A DNA stretch of 64,000 nt from assembly GCA_018105865.1 (NCBI GenBank), contig CM030852.1, positions 12,387,845 through 12,451,844 of the forward strand, given 5' to 3'. Shown one piece after another: positions 11,430-34,409 of the stretch; position 1 is the first letter of the stretch, and every line of letters begins with the position of its first letter. The stretch comes from Metaphire vulgaris (lineage: Eukaryota; Annelida; Clitellata; Crassiclitellata; Megascolecidae). Made by a program: the position numbers and the translations under genes. Under the pieces are notes generated by a model that saw only the letters and a program-made list of their open reading frames with translations, made no database searches and was not told where the DNA came from.

Positions 11430-11615
11430 CAGTGTTTTATACAGGCCTGTTAGGGAGGGAGATTCTCCACCCCAAGCCTCAACATCTCGCCCCCCCAAAT
11501 ATAAAAAAATTTCAGCACTTACACAAATTTTGCATTGAGGTCTTCTCCTCCAGCTAAATCAATCCCCCAAGGCTTCAATTTCCCCTCAAAGGCCTGGAGT
11601 CTGGATAAAACACTG
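11430..11615. mobile_element. hAT-like MITE with perfect 8-bp TSD
   Basis: The ends CAGTGTTTTATACAG and TGGATAAAACACTG are inverted repeats. It is flanked on both sides by ATCTGTAC. The inside is C-rich (TCTCCACCCCAAGCC). 186 bp. Confidence 0.85.
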
Positions 11616-12125
11616 ATCTGTACGGTTGAGTACCAATTATTTACGTGATGTATTTACCTTGAATTGCTATAATATCAATGTTTTCTTTCTGTATTTTTAA
11701 AGATGCAACATGCTATGTATAAGTTTTGATAAAACAGGCGTTCAATTGAAACTAAGTACGTAATAGCAAAGCAAAATATTCCACTAGAGTTTTGACACAG
11801 TTTCAAAAAGTTAAAGCTGCTCGCAGTACATATTTAGAGAACAACAAACCTTGACTAATATCAGAAAACTAGTCACGAACACCAATTAATTATAGAATGA
11901 GAAATCAAAATATAAAAGTACAAGATTAGGAAAAAGCGACGATGCGTCAATAATAGACTGCATACGCCTTAATGCTGATATTTCGGAACGCTGATAATCT
12001 ATATCGTCGCTGGCAGCATTGAACATTAACAATTAATACTGTTCAGCTAAGAATCGATTGTAGCCGTTCCAAAACTGAACAAAGCAAGGCCGACTAATGA
12101 AATTTGACATACTTCAATGATGATA

Positions 12126-12209
<84 letters not shown>

Positions 12210-12328
12210 ATTATAATAATAATATGGAGACGAAAGAGATACATACTTTCTCCTACAACGAATATCCGTGACACTCCAGAGATTTAATGCAATCGCCTTC
12301 CACGGAACTGTCATATGATGATGATGAT

Positions 12329-12366
<38 letters not shown>

Positions 12367-12608
12367 TATTAATAATAATAATAAAACGGGGTCTAGTGTG
12401 GTTCAGAGTACATGCCCTGAGTGAGAATCGCGTGATCCTTACTGTTCAATGTTTTGATAATTTAATTAATTAGTAGAGGTTGAGTTAGAATCTTGCAGTG
12501 GGGGAATCGAACTGCGAAACCCAAAATTTTAATGGCACCCGCGGAGGTGGAATGGGGTGGTGGATTGCATCTCCTCAACCCAAGAATAATCGACCGATTG
12601 GACAGGGT
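11616..12608. other. Intergenic stretch with microsatellites
   Basis: No gene seen. Contains (GAT)n at 12118-12166 running directly into (CTA)n at 12167-12208, another short GAT block at 12316 and (ATA)n at 12332-12385. The 3' UTR of the CARD/propeller gene would lie just below 12609. Confidence 0.6.
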
Positions 12609-23473
<10,865 letters not shown>

Positions 23474-23933
23474 TTCAAGAAATTCGGTTTAGGTGATCTA
23501 AGTTACCCTAAGTTGTCAGTGTTTCTGTTTTGACTTCTATTTTGGCTACGTAATCATAATTAAGTCTTAAATGAAATTTTGCAACTTAGCAAGAATGTAA
23601 TTTTAATTTCATTAATTACAGGCACAGTATAGATTCTAATAAAAAAGATTATTGCATCTGGTATTTTTAAAGTTAGTTCTATCAATTGCGTCTTAGTATG
23701 CATTAAACCAGGATTAATAGTCACTAAGATGTTCACTCTTAATTTTATAAGGTAATCAGGAATTTATTAATTCATACTTAGTTACGATTAGTCTGAAACA
23801 GACAAAGCTGTGCGTGTAGCGTGGGTAAATCTAATAGTATACGATAGGTGAGAACTTGAATCGAGTACAGAATGAGTTTAAGCAGCAATTGGTCTTTTCC
23901 TTACACTTTAATGCTGCATTGCGCATAATATTA

Positions 23934-24020
23934 ATGTTTGGATTGACTATTTCTTTTCTCGCATGCCTATTTGCTGAATATGTTGATCAGTTGGTTTTTG
24001 AGTATACTCAGGAACATCAA
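23934..24020 (+). CDS. Possible first exon of a secreted protein (tentative)
   Basis: ATG followed by FGLTISFLACLFA, a plausible signal peptide, then EYVDQLVFEYTQEHQ and a good donor GTAAGT at phase 0. It is divergently placed 460 bases from the CARD gene start. The acidic, Tyr-containing mature start vaguely recalls the first exon of the secreted propeller family. No downstream exon was found, so this is weak. Confidence 0.25.
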
Positions 24021-24756
24021 GTAAGTGTTAAAAATTCCTCGCGTGTCAAGCTCTCGTCTTCATCTCGACATACGACATAAGATAGGATTGTTAAAATTGC
24101 CACGAAATTTCCTTGAATCTGGTGTTAAGACTTTTGAAAAGTGTTTATGTCTCTGCAAAAATGAATAGATAACATCAGTATCATCAATGATTCTTATTTT
24201 ATGTTAGAAAATTCTCTACATATTATTATTTTTATCTCCACTTCAAATAAATGGTATACACAAATATATTACTGATCGAAAAGAAAGATAAGCTACGTCA
24301 ATTTCCTGTGTGCCATAATGTCTGCATAAGAAACTGAGATTCAAGTCATACGCAACAAATTTAGGGTCTTGGCATGTAACGTCTATGCTAAATACTGGGC
24401 AGCCTCAGTTTTTTTAATGAATTCCATATTGCACCTAAAAAGTCCTCACTAAACAAGCTTACTAAACGTACAGTACTTAGAAGTCAGCATTAAAATTGCA
24501 AATGAGCGTTGTCTACCTCTGGCCCAGAGATGATTATCTGCAACTCTCTCTGTTGATCGGGTCTTCGAATAAACTTAATGCATTCGAAACTATACTGTAC
24601 ACTTACAATAGGCTATACATCTCTTACAGTTGGCATTTTTCCTCCATAGTCTGTCTCACTGTTTTCCACTCTGACACTGAACTATTTCAACGAAAGATTC
24701 ATTATTTAGTATCTAGCAATAAGTATCGTGTATGTGCTATAGTATATTTAGCATGA
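24021..24756. other. Stretch without supported gene
   Basis: AT-rich. The open frame at 24496-24756 has no recognisable domain or splice signals. I see nothing in it. Confidence 0.4.
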
Positions 24757-24885
24757 TTTAAAGTGGCCTAGGAAGTATTACTGCCTGCGTGAAAGCCACT
24801 AGGGGCACTAAAGGGGCTTGAACCCGCTCCGTCAGCCTGCCGCTACAGCGCCTAACCCACTCTGCCATGTTTCCGTGCTAGAACG
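24757..24885 (-). mobile_element. tRNA-derived SINE, copy 1
   Basis: On the minus strand: GGCAGAGTGGGTTAGGCGC (A-box-like) and GCGGGTTCAAGCCCC (B-box-like), then GTGCCCCTAGTGGCTTTCAC and a 3' part ending CCACTTTAAATCATGC. A second copy lies at 42590-42715. It is tRNA-like but not a tRNA gene. Confidence 0.75.
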
Positions 24886-25127
24886 GATGTCAAACATAGC
24901 CAAGGTACAACACATAGATATTAGTTTATGGCCACTAATATGGTCTGCGTGAAGTTTGAAAGTCTATGTTTAAAGCGCTGCATGAATGGAACAGTTTGAA
25001 CTAGTAAACTTTACCAAATATAATTTTCATACTCCGTTCATTCAGAGACAATGAGTCATACCTAACGACATGATCATGAATATTCATGAACGACTGTTCT
25101 AAATGCATTCATAATGATCGATGATAC

Positions 25128-25420
25128 CAGTGGCGGCTCCACCGGGGGCTCAGAGACAGGAGGCCCATGACGAATGGAAAGAATAAGCTGACACAACATA
25201 TATCCAATAAAGAAGTCCTAGATATCGTGAGTGCCTGGCAAAGGAAGTGGCCCAAAACAGTTGGGACTCTATGCTTAATACTAATACTACATACATTAAA
25301 CAACAAATGGAATTGGCCCTTAGCATGATTAGTGGAGGAGTTGCCCCCTTAACAACGGCCCCCCCAGCCTTGCCTAAACTCTGCCATGTTTCCGTGCTAG
25401 AACGGATAGAGCCGCCACTG
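25128..25420. mobile_element. MITE family 2, copy 1, perfect 8-bp TSD
   Basis: Starts CAGTGGCGGCTCCACCGG and ends AGAGCCGCCACTG, flanked on both sides by GATGATAC. 293 bp. The inside includes a GTTGGGACTCTATGCTTAATA segment shared with 35244-35432 and 62539-62653. Confidence 0.88.
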
Positions 25421-25687
25421 GATGATACCCAGTTGCTAGTAACGAATAGAACATGTGCTATCCAGATGAACAGATTGAGTTCCAGTAGACAAGAACACTT
25501 GACAGAAAGTCATGTGCCGTGTCTTGCGCTGTCATAAATTTTAGACCCGCCGTATTTACAGACATACGGTCGACATATTTTGATTGTTTTGAGCTCTATG
25601 TCCGGGTGTTAAATATCGCAATTACTCTTAAAATAATCGACTGTATCGAAGTTGCGCTCAGTAACGCTGTCTGAGAAAATCTGTCAT

Positions 25688-26036
25688 AAAGACAGCCGTA
25701 ACTAGTTTAGGGCAGGAAGGGCAAGCTGCCCGGAGGCCGTCTTGGTGGCGGGTGGGGAGGGGGGCGCCAGAATCCAAGCCTTGATTTTATTCACGATGGG
25801 AGTTTTACTGTTAAGACGTTAAAACGGCCATTTATATAGTATGATGCCAGTATGTATGATGGCAAATAAAAAAGAAGTCATCACTGCTAACATCATATTT
25901 ATTTACTCGTCAAGGTGGTGAGAAATCAGAAAAGCAAGAAAAAAATTTCGTCACCAGTTTTTCAGTTTTAAAAGCATATTGGGGTGGGGGCTACTGATAC
26001 TTTGGTTCGGGCGCCAAATACTCGCGCTACGGCGCT
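25688..26036. mobile_element. Probable DNA-transposon remnant
   Basis: GC-rich edges (GCCCGGAGGCCGTCTTGG at left, GCGCCAAATACTCGCGCTACGGCGC at right) around AT-rich inner sequence. No clean inverted repeat or target duplication was found. Confidence 0.35.
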
Positions 26037-26502
26037 AGATAAAGATGGACTATAGCCTAAGAGATGTTTGGCACAATTATTATTACCATAAGTACGAGAC
26101 AATCGATATAGCAAAGGATACAGTGCAATTTTCAGGATTGGCAAATGCTTCTCAATACAGAAAACAGGTCTGGGATGCCTATTGGAGGGGGAAGCGGATC
26201 ATGAGCTCGAGTTACATGAGAAAGGACTATGGGTGGCAACCGAAGGAAGCAGGGTCGGTTTCACGTTGGGGATGCATACCCCACCGAACTTTTTTCTTGT
26301 CAGGTTTCTTCGGCAAGATTTATTTACATTGTCTACTGGGCAAAACACTGCTAATGATCTTCTTTTGCATGTCACCTTTTCCAGATTTTACTTCATCCCC
26401 CACCACCAACTTTCTATAGATTCATATCCCCCACTAAGAATTCTTAGAACCGCCATCATATATACAGTATCAGTTTAATAAGTGCTTATAATAGACCCGA
26501 TT

Positions 26503-26672
26503 CAGGGCGCGATTTGTAGGGGAAGAGGGAATTCCCTCCCCCACTGCCCAACTGCATCCTCCCTACTGCTACATACCCCAGCATTACATCCCCACTGCTA
26601 CATTTCCCAACAACTACGTCCCCCCAAGCTCGTCATATCCCCCCACTGCTCCAGGTCACAAATCGCACTCTG
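26503..26672. mobile_element. MITE family 1, copy 3, inverted, perfect TSD
   Basis: Ends CAGGGCGCGATTTG and CAAATCGCACTCTG, flanked on both sides by ACCCGATT. 170 bp, C-rich on the plus strand, so opposite in orientation to the other two copies. Confidence 0.88.
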
Positions 26673-27640
26673 ACCCGATTATACTTGAAGTATGAATAAT
26701 TTCAGTCCGGGCCTGTTTTTAAAAAAAATTAGCAAACTGCACTAAACTCAGAAAATTTGTGGACATCCGCGCAAAAAAACACGAAAAACACGGTCGTCCG
26801 GAAAATTTATCACTGCACAAAGCACAGAAAATTGCATTTATATACCACTACGCTTTTTCAATTTATCACTGCACGTTTTGTGTATCACTGCACGTTAAAA
26901 CAGGCCCTGAAATTTTCATTTAGCTGCTGAAATCAGGCCGTTAATTATATATTATGCAATTTCGAAGATCACTCACCTCTCTACAAGAAAAAGAAACAAT
27001 CGACGCGTTTAACACGTTGACATGGACGAGCTAATAACAACTAGTGTAAGTCCGGTTGTTTTGAGTCATTGGTTTTTGTAATGACGAAATTTATAATTCG
27101 TTGAAATTCAGGAAATCAGAATTCAAACTTTGTCACGAGCGCTGACGAGAAAATTCATCGCATCTGAAAGTCCCAACATGAGTTTTCTTTCTTTGCAAGC
27201 TAAATATATCCACGCCTATCCTATAGCGTCAGATAATGTATTATACGACGCCGGCGGCATCAAAACTAGTAATAGTACGCGGTCATTTGGCCTACTGTGC
27301 GGTTCTAACGCCCTGTCTTGTGACATTAGCGCTGAGTTTGTTTGGCCCCGAGCAAGACCTTTGCCTGAAACAGCAGTGTAGACTCAGAGGAAGATGTATC
27401 TCAGATAAATAAACTACAATTAGGATTAGACCAGCCGAGGAGCGAGTGTGCCTAAATCCTGCAGCCTACTGTACGATACTGCGATTAGTCAACTCGAATA
27501 CCGCTAATAACAGAGCGAGTACCAAGAACCGAGTGTTATTTAAGCCCGACGTTTGTTGGGCATTAGTGTAACTGCGCTAATAATGGCTGACATCGGCGTA
27601 GCCAGGGTTTAAAAATAGAGGACAGCGGACACCACACACA
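26673..27640. other. Stretch without supported gene
   Basis: Includes two similar ATTTATCACTGCAC.. segments near 26807-26895. The open frame at 27130-27381 has no recognisable domain. I see no gene in it. Confidence 0.4.
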
Positions 27641-27870
27641 CACACACACACAGAGTGGTTCTAACACAGGGAAACCCCGCCTGAACCAATTTAAGCCATA
27701 TTATTATTATTATTATTATTATTATCATTATTATCATCATCATCATCATCATCATCACAGTGGTTCTCAAACAGAACAAGCCCTCCTTGAACCACTTTAA
27801 ACTATATTATTATTATTATAATTATGATGATGATGATGATTATTATTATTATTATTATTTTTTTTTATTA
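27640..27870. repeat. SINE 3' tails with ATT microsatellites
   Basis: (CA)n at 27635-27652, then two copies of AGTGGTTCT..ACAGGG..CTGAACCA..TTTAA, each followed by (ATT)n (27652-27745 and 27760-27860). The same unit lies at 35620-35690 and is the inverse of the 3' part of the tRNA-derived SINE at 24757. Confidence 0.6.
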
Positions 27871-27984
27871 TCCAATTTATGAATGAGGGGTTGATGATGA
27901 TTATGCGGGATTTGATGGAATAGCCGGGCGAATCTGTTGAGTACTGTTAGGGTCAAATCGTGAGTTTCGGCGGAAATGCTAAGC

Positions 27985-28650
27985 ACCGTGATCTGTATTT
28001 ATAACAGAGTGGTCAAAAGCTGTAACGCAACTAAGTGTAACGAATATGTCGGCAATCGCCCGTACATTTCAATACAAAGTTTTATTCGATCTTGCAAATT
28101 TCCCACGACTGGTCATAGCCTGAATTGGGGGAGGGTGGTGGTCCCATGCCCCTCCTGTCTATGTTATTGCTAACCATTGGCGTAGCTAGGAATTTGATTT
28201 GGGGTATAAATGGATATGTATTGTTATATATTATATAAAAAATTATTATTACACCGTGATCTGTATTTATAGGATAATACTAATCAATAGCTGTAATAGC
28301 CAATCATTGAAGTGTAACAACATATGTCGGCAATCGCCTGCGCCACGTAACATTAGGGCTATGTGTACGTTAAAATCACGCAAAAGTTTTATTCTGACAC
28401 GTATTTTTTTGCAAATTAAAATGTACCACGACTGGCTGCGAACAATTGTTACCAATAGCAACGTCGTCGCACGCCCAGCCGAGGGTGTTAAACTACGATT
28501 CTACGAACAATTGTTACCAATAGCAACGTCGTCTTCGAACATCGTCCACCAACGCATTGGCGTAAGAACTAAACGGAATTTGATTACCAATAGTATAAAT
28601 TTGGCGTGGATATGTATTGTTATATATTATATAAAAAATATTATTATTAT
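27985..28650. repeat. Cluster of diverged direct repeats
   Basis: The ACCGTGATCTGTATTTATA start and ATGTCGGCAATCGCC segment occur at 27988-28060 and 28254-28342. GAACAATTGTTACCAATAGC occurs at 28439 and 28507. GGATATGTATTGTTATATA occurs at 28209 and 28610. These look like copies of one repeat broken by later events. Confidence 0.65.
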
Positions 28651-28825
28651 GACCTGGCTTATCCACCAATCCACCATAGACTGTCACCCGTTTGCCTGGC
28701 CGGACACCCTGGATTTTGATCTGGATCTTTAATGATTGGATTTGGTGTGCCATCGGTTGATGCTCTTGTGCATTATGAAGTGGCGCTATAGAAGTTTAAG
28801 ATTAGATATTATATTATATGTTGGA
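28650..28825 (+). mobile_element. CR1-like LINE 3' end
   Basis: CTTATCCACCA..TAGACTGTCACC, then CCCTGGATTTTGATCTGG, and TTTGGTGTGCCATCGGTTGA, ending (ATTAGAT)-like. The same 3' end follows a degraded reverse-transcriptase C-terminus at 46430-46990. Confidence 0.65.
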
Positions 28826-28865
28826 AAATAGCGTGATTTGGAGATTAACTATAGCGAAAAAAGCA

Positions 28866-28960
28866 TTGTAAGTAAGTAAGTAAAATCTCGTGGATTTCTA
28901 TAGCGCCTTGGTAAAAACAGCACAACAGTATCAATTTGCAGATTAGTTTACTATAGCCAG
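28866..28960 (-). mobile_element. LINE 3'-tail repeat
   Basis: (GTAA)n, then AAAATCTCGTGGATTTC and TATAGCGCCTTGG, then ACAGCACAACAGTA. Same tail family as 15085 and 56656. Confidence 0.6.
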
Positions 28961-31704
28961 AGCATTGTTGCAATATTTTGAAACTTCAAAAGTCCCATTC
29001 TTATTAAATATTGGGACATTTAATTTCTCGCTCTATAGCCCAACCGTACCAGTACAAATATACTCGCTAGATGGCTGACAATGTATTACTAAAGTTGTCA
29101 TAGATATTGCATCTTGACAACGGTATAAATAGTCCTTTGTGTATATGCATTTATAGTCTGACGTCAGTTCTTTTAAGGATCGCGTTTTGGCAACAAATGG
29201 ACACCAGAAGAAGAAAACTGAAATATTATTATGACGTACACAATACACTACGTTAATTTAACGTTGAACAATCGTACACGTCGTTCAAAATGTACGTTAA
29301 GTTACACCAGTGGCGTCAATTTGTAGTAAAAGCTGTGAGGGTCTACTCGCTGTTTTGCCTAACCCTAACCTTAACCCTAACTCTAACCTTAACCCTAACC
29401 ATTTTAGCATAGTTCTTACAATGTAGACCCTATTAATGTTCCAAAATATCATTTGCTGATAATATCTACGTGTATTATCTATCCAGCACATCAATTTATT
29501 AAATAATCGTACAACGGTATACAATATAGATTTATTTAGATTTTCGTGAGGGTCCCATACATTTTGGACCCTCACAACCAAATTTTAGTGAGGGCCCGGA
29601 CCCCAGGACCCTCACGGGATCGACGTCTATGAGTCACACCGCAGTTACACTGTAGATGTATGGAGCCAGGTGCTGAACTAAGTTAATATGTTAGACAACA
29701 GTAGACATGAATTTAGTTGGAGTTAAGGTTGTGTATTACTGTATATTACCAGTTTACATTCGTTAAACAATATACATGTATGACAAGAAGTCCTGTACAG
29801 CCCTGATGATGTCTTCTTGTCGGTATTTTAAACTGTAAAATATCCAAATGGTTCAACTGGCGATACAATGAATACAATGTTACCATCATTGTTAATTAGC
29901 AACATGCTTAGCCATAGTTCGAACTTTGATGTCTTGATCATCTTTTTCGCTTAAAAACAATAACTAGCTATTCATGAATTTCTAATACGCTGATATCACT
30001 ATTGTCCAATTAAAAGCTCACAAAGTCAGGCATTCTTATGTCCCGGGCAGCAGTTGCTGTTTACATCATAGTTGACTATCGCAATTAACTAATGAAGACT
30101 GCTTAAGAGTTTCAGACATCCAAGGGCGTAAAACACGGAGGGCGGCGGGGGACGGTCCGTTTATAATTGTTTAGAGGGGGACAGTGTATCAATTATCGCC
30201 CCAATGGTTTGTGCCTTATTGTAAAATGATCTAAAATCACTCATTACGGATTACCTTTTTTTGCTCGTCAAGACTTTTTGGGAGACTAAAAGACGAAAAT
30301 GGGGTCTGACCTGACTTTATCGACGATTCTACCCCTCCTCCCATGTTGACGTCAGGTTTACGCCACTGCAGACATCAACACGTTTCGGTGCAAATGGTAG
30401 TGCAATTAGATCGTCGCTGCATGCTGTCTCGTGATACGTGGGAAGGTGATTGAAATTCTTTCGTTCAGGATGTTAAGTCATTTGGTTAAATTCTGTTGAA
30501 ATAACAGTCGACTGAAACTTTCAAGGTCTCATTGCTTTAAAAAGCCAACTTGTTAGTAAACGGTCTGAAATATCAAAATTCAAAACCTATAAAGTAATTG
30601 AAAGCGTGGTTTAACTGAATTTTTATCTAATACAATCCGTTTTTGTGTGCCTGTCATAAAATCATCAAACATTGCCACATACTGCCGGCCCTGAACCTAT
30701 AAACATTAGACAAGCGTGGCATTAACTGAATTTTTATCATCGCGTTTTTTGTCTGTCATAAATTTATCAAACATTGCCACATACTGGGGTTGTTAACTGT
30801 TTATTCACTCTTAGCTGAACACTCCCCCTCCAAAGTCGACCCCCACCCTACTCCAAATTTTCGACCAGATGTTGGCTGGGAATTTACATAAATTGTGTTG
30901 GTCAAATTTTTGAAAAAACATTTTTGAACAATGTCAAGGGGGCTAGAATAAACACTGTGGTCATACGCTACTGATTTGATATTTATAGTAATGTTTATTT
31001 GATATTATAGTAATGTTTAACCTACGGTATACTGTATAGGCCTACATGAAATAAAATCTATAAGACGAAGTTATGGAGACGGACCACGTCCAAAGCAACT
31101 CATGGAGTTGGGACATTAAAAACAATTATTATTTGCCAATGTCACATTTTTCAGTGAAATCAAATGAACTTATACAAAAAGAAATACATTTCGTCAAGGT
31201 TTTTTCAAACCAAACTGGAATCACATATTCTTCGTTGAATCTGATATTAATGATCTAGAATGTTTATATGAAAACTAAACCAAGGTTCGTTAATTTAGAC
31301 TATACAGTACTTGATTTTATCAGCTGCCAGTGAAAATGAATAACGAAATTCTTAATTATATTTTTTATCTGCACTTGACTTAACTATCGATCCATTGGCA
31401 CTCCTCGACATAATAATACTTATAAATAAAATGAACAAAAACCGTCCGGAATATATTTTTATCTGAGAATAACGTGAGATAAAACGTAGGCTACCGTTCT
31501 AGTGAAGGAACTAATATGCCTAAGCTATATAGGACCAATAAATAGCACGCCGTGAACCGTGTTAATGATTATTATTCCGATATTTTGTGTCGAATTTTTA
31601 TGTAACATTTCACAGACTTTATAATGACTTCTGAGAACAAATTAAACCGAACACTTTGAATACGCAGCAATTATATCAATTAGAAAATTTCGCGTTTTAG
31701 TTGA
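28961..31704. other. Long stretch without supported gene
   Basis: Holds an interstitial telomere-like (CCCTAA) array at 29358-29400, possible transposon edges at 29309-29630 (CAGTGGCGTCAA...) and 30120-30372 (...TTTACGCCACTG), two related AACATTGCCACATACTG segments near 30670 and 30770, and a right end CTAGAATAAACACTG near 30945. No coding sequence with a recognisable family was found. Confidence 0.5.
29358..29400. repeat. Interstitial telomere-like repeat
   Basis: CCTAACCCTAACC with CCTTAACCC variants for about 42 bases. It is internal, imperfect and short, so not a chromosome end. Confidence 0.75.
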
Positions 31705-31716
31705 CAGAGAGAGAAA

Positions 31717-31755
<39 letters not shown>

Positions 31756-31756
31756 G
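31705..31756. repeat. (AG)n microsatellite
   Basis: About 50 bases of AG with interruptions, 170 bases upstream of the lectin-like gene start. Confidence 0.95.
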
Positions 31757-31926
31757 ATATCGGCAATTATTTCCTTTCAGGCGGCATTTCCACAGTATTG
31801 CCTTCATCTTTAATTACTCGCTCTCTCCGTTTAGTCCTAGAGTTTGGCCGCAGAATTTGTCTATATAAATTCTGAAAGAAATTAGCCACAGACCAGCAGA
31901 TGTAAGCAGCAAGTTGGCAGTTCACA

Positions 31927-32164
31927 ATGAAACCATATTTTAAGTTACGGGTCTTGGCGTATCTTTTCCTCTTGGCGTCGATGGTTCTGGTGGTCAGCAC
32001 AGAACACGGCAGTGGAGATGCGTCTGGTAAAGGATCTGGTGTCAATCCAGATGACGAGGAATGGTCGGGAATGGAGGATTTTAAAATGGAAGAGGTATGG
32101 AGAAAGCTATGCGTGAAGCCTCAAAAGTCCATGGAAAGAGTTCGGCTCCATTTCGACGAGGATT
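31927..32164 (+). CDS. Lectin-like exon 1 (signal peptide and linker)
   Basis: ATG at 31927 is the first in frame and directly precedes a hydrophobic signal sequence. Donor GTAAGT after FDED, phase 1. Confidence 0.75.
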
Positions 32165-32672
32165 GTAAGTAGTATTCATATATCTTCACTCTCAAATTCG
32201 CTTAATAAAGATCGAAAATATTATCTAGCTATTTTACCTAATGCAATGTTTTATACAAGAGGTGTTTGCAGACTTCGATAATTATGATCTATGAGTGTCA
32301 GAACTACACGATTCCTTCCTTCGCTCACTCAATCGTGTATTTCAATCATTAACCCCTCCATCTTATGACTACTGCACTTAGTGTTTATCCATATTAGACA
32401 GAAATTAAAGATCCAAACCTCATTGTCTTCTTTTTGGGACTAACGATCAATATAAAAACATTGATTTGACTATAGGCCCCTATGCGCTTTGGACATACTC
32501 TAACTGTTCTTAATTCATTATTTTGATTAGACGCCTCAAATTAGTACAGTATTAGTGAAAGTCGAATAGCTTCTGCTACTATTTCTACTACTACTAGCAC
32601 TACTGCAACTGCTTCTACTTCTGAATCCACTAGTACTACTGCAAAAACAACTACCACCTATACTGCCACCTA

Positions 32673-32754
<82 letters not shown>

Positions 32755-32872
32755 GCTACTGCTGCTGCTACTACTACTCCTACCACTGCCACTGCTACTG
32801 CTCCCTGCTACTGCCACTGCACCACTACTACCACTGCTGCTACTATCACACTACTACTGCTACTACTATCAT

Positions 32873-32907
<35 letters not shown>

Positions 32908-32914
32908 TTATTAT

Positions 32915-32949
<35 letters not shown>

Positions 32950-33485
32950 TTACTACTACTACTAGGCCTAGGCCTACGCTATATGCGGATTTTGGAACGG
33001 GATGGGGTGATGGTTTTAACGGCGGTTCGAGTCAACTGAGTCAATAATTATGCCACACAATATCTGCAAAATTCTCGAAGAACTCAAAGAGAAACAGCTC
33101 TTGTAAACATTCGAGTTCATAGAAAGTAAATGCAACGTTACACTTGATAATCGGTTTTTACAGCGAAGGTAAAATGTCCGCATGGATTCTATTATCTACC
33201 GGAAGTTGGCAGCTGCTATCAGTTCATCTTCGAGAGACGCGACTGGACGTCGGCTGATCTCAGTTGCCGCAAAGTGAATCCAAAGTCTCACCTGGTTGCC
33301 GTGGAAACGGCAAACGAAAACATAGCTTTGAGTAGCTATATAGACGCGAGAATCGAAAGTAAGATTTCTATAGTCATTTCTAAGATTTAGATTTAGCTTA
33401 GCATTTCACAAACAGGAGTAGCCTACCATTTAGCGCTAAGAAAGTTCTTCAGTATACAGAATGTTCCTTCCAAATATTGTTGTTT

Positions 33486-33583
<98 letters not shown>

Positions 33584-33618
33584 CAGAGAGACAGAGAGAG
33601 AGACAGAGAGAGAGAGAA

Positions 33619-33679
<61 letters not shown>

Positions 33680-34409
33680 ACTTTTTCAACACGATAATTT
33701 TGCTTTCCAGTTCAAGTTTCTGGTGTCTGCCTGAGGGCATGTAATGGACACCTGCAATTTTAGTTGATAAAATTTTTTCAACATTGATATAATCTTTTCA
33801 CAGACGAGTTTTTTCCATTTTCGCTGACTTGTTGTGGAATTCAATCAGGAAATGAATAGCCATTTCCGAAGAACATAGATTTTTCTATTGCATTACGTCA
33901 GCTGCGACCTAATTATGGGTCTGTTGATGAATGAGTTGATGCACAGATGAACGCTAATACTTAGTACACATGATGTTTGTGTTATGAGATCCTCTTCTGA
34001 TGTATATTATGATCTGCGTACTTATTAATGTGGTATGTTTTGTGCATTGAAATGTTCAGCTAATCCGCGTATATTCGACTGTGTGGATCATGAACCGAGT
34101 GGACGTAACCCTTTGAACTTGTGGACAGCGATGCTTCTGAGAAACGACAGCGTTCGAGGGTTCAAATCCTTGGCGTGGCAACTGTCCCCAGAAATCGTCG
34201 CTCAGCCCGTTTCCCACCACCCCCACTGGAACTTTGGCATGCCGCCACCCTGTCCGCCTGGCGACGAGATTTGTCTCTGCAGTTTCGAATCGTTTCTCGG
34301 CGGAGAGAGGAGTAGTGAGCTGCAAAGCGAGAAAACCTATTGTTTCCTTTGCGAATACGACCCACCAAACAACCAAAACGATAAAAAATCTTCAAAACCA
34401 TATTACTGA
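31927..34409 (+). CDS. Secreted C-type lectin-like protein, 3 exons
   Basis: Exons 31927-32164, 33164-33358 and 34060-34409 join in phase 1 twice, giving 783 coding bases and 260 residues. Residues 1-24 form a signal peptide (LRVLAYLFLLASMVLVVS). They are followed by an acidic Ser/Gly linker (SGDASGKGSGVNPDDEEWSG). Exon 2 carries the first half of a C-type lectin fold: CPHGFYYLPEVGSCYQF, DWTSADLSC and HLVAVETANEN. Exon 3 holds the second half, ending TYCFLCEYDPP, which matches the terminal CTLD cysteine. I see no clear EPN, QPD or WND sugar-binding triplet, so carbohydrate binding is not assured. Likely an extracellular recognition or matrix protein. Stop TGA at 34407-34409. Confidence 0.8.
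32570..32962. repeat. (ACT)n microsatellite in lectin-gene intron 1
   Basis: About 390 bases of ACT with GCT and ATT interruptions, between lectin-like exons 1 and 2. Confidence 0.95.
33164..33358 (+). CDS. Lectin-like exon 2 (CTLD first half)
   Basis: The acceptor TTTTTACAG and donor GTAAGA are both good. It encodes 65 residues with the CTLD Cys-Trp-Cys spacing and the LVAVET..EN motif. Confidence 0.85.
33489..33679. repeat. (CT)n-(AG)n self-complementary microsatellite
   Basis: About 40 bases of CT followed at once by about 150 bases of AG with ACAG interruptions. The two parts are inverse complements and could form a hairpin. Lies in intron 2 of the lectin-like gene. Confidence 0.95.
34060..34409 (+). 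CDS. Lectin-like exon 3 (CTLD second half)
   Basis: The acceptor is TGTTCAG. It encodes 115 residues including several cysteines (DCVDHE, PPCPPGDEICLC, YCFLCEY) and a lysine-rich tail. The match to the CTLD second half is weaker than in exon 2, and the segment is longer than usual. Confidence 0.65.

Noticed and set aside
29358..29400. True telomere
   Set aside because: Only about 42 bases, imperfect, and flanked by ordinary sequence on both sides.
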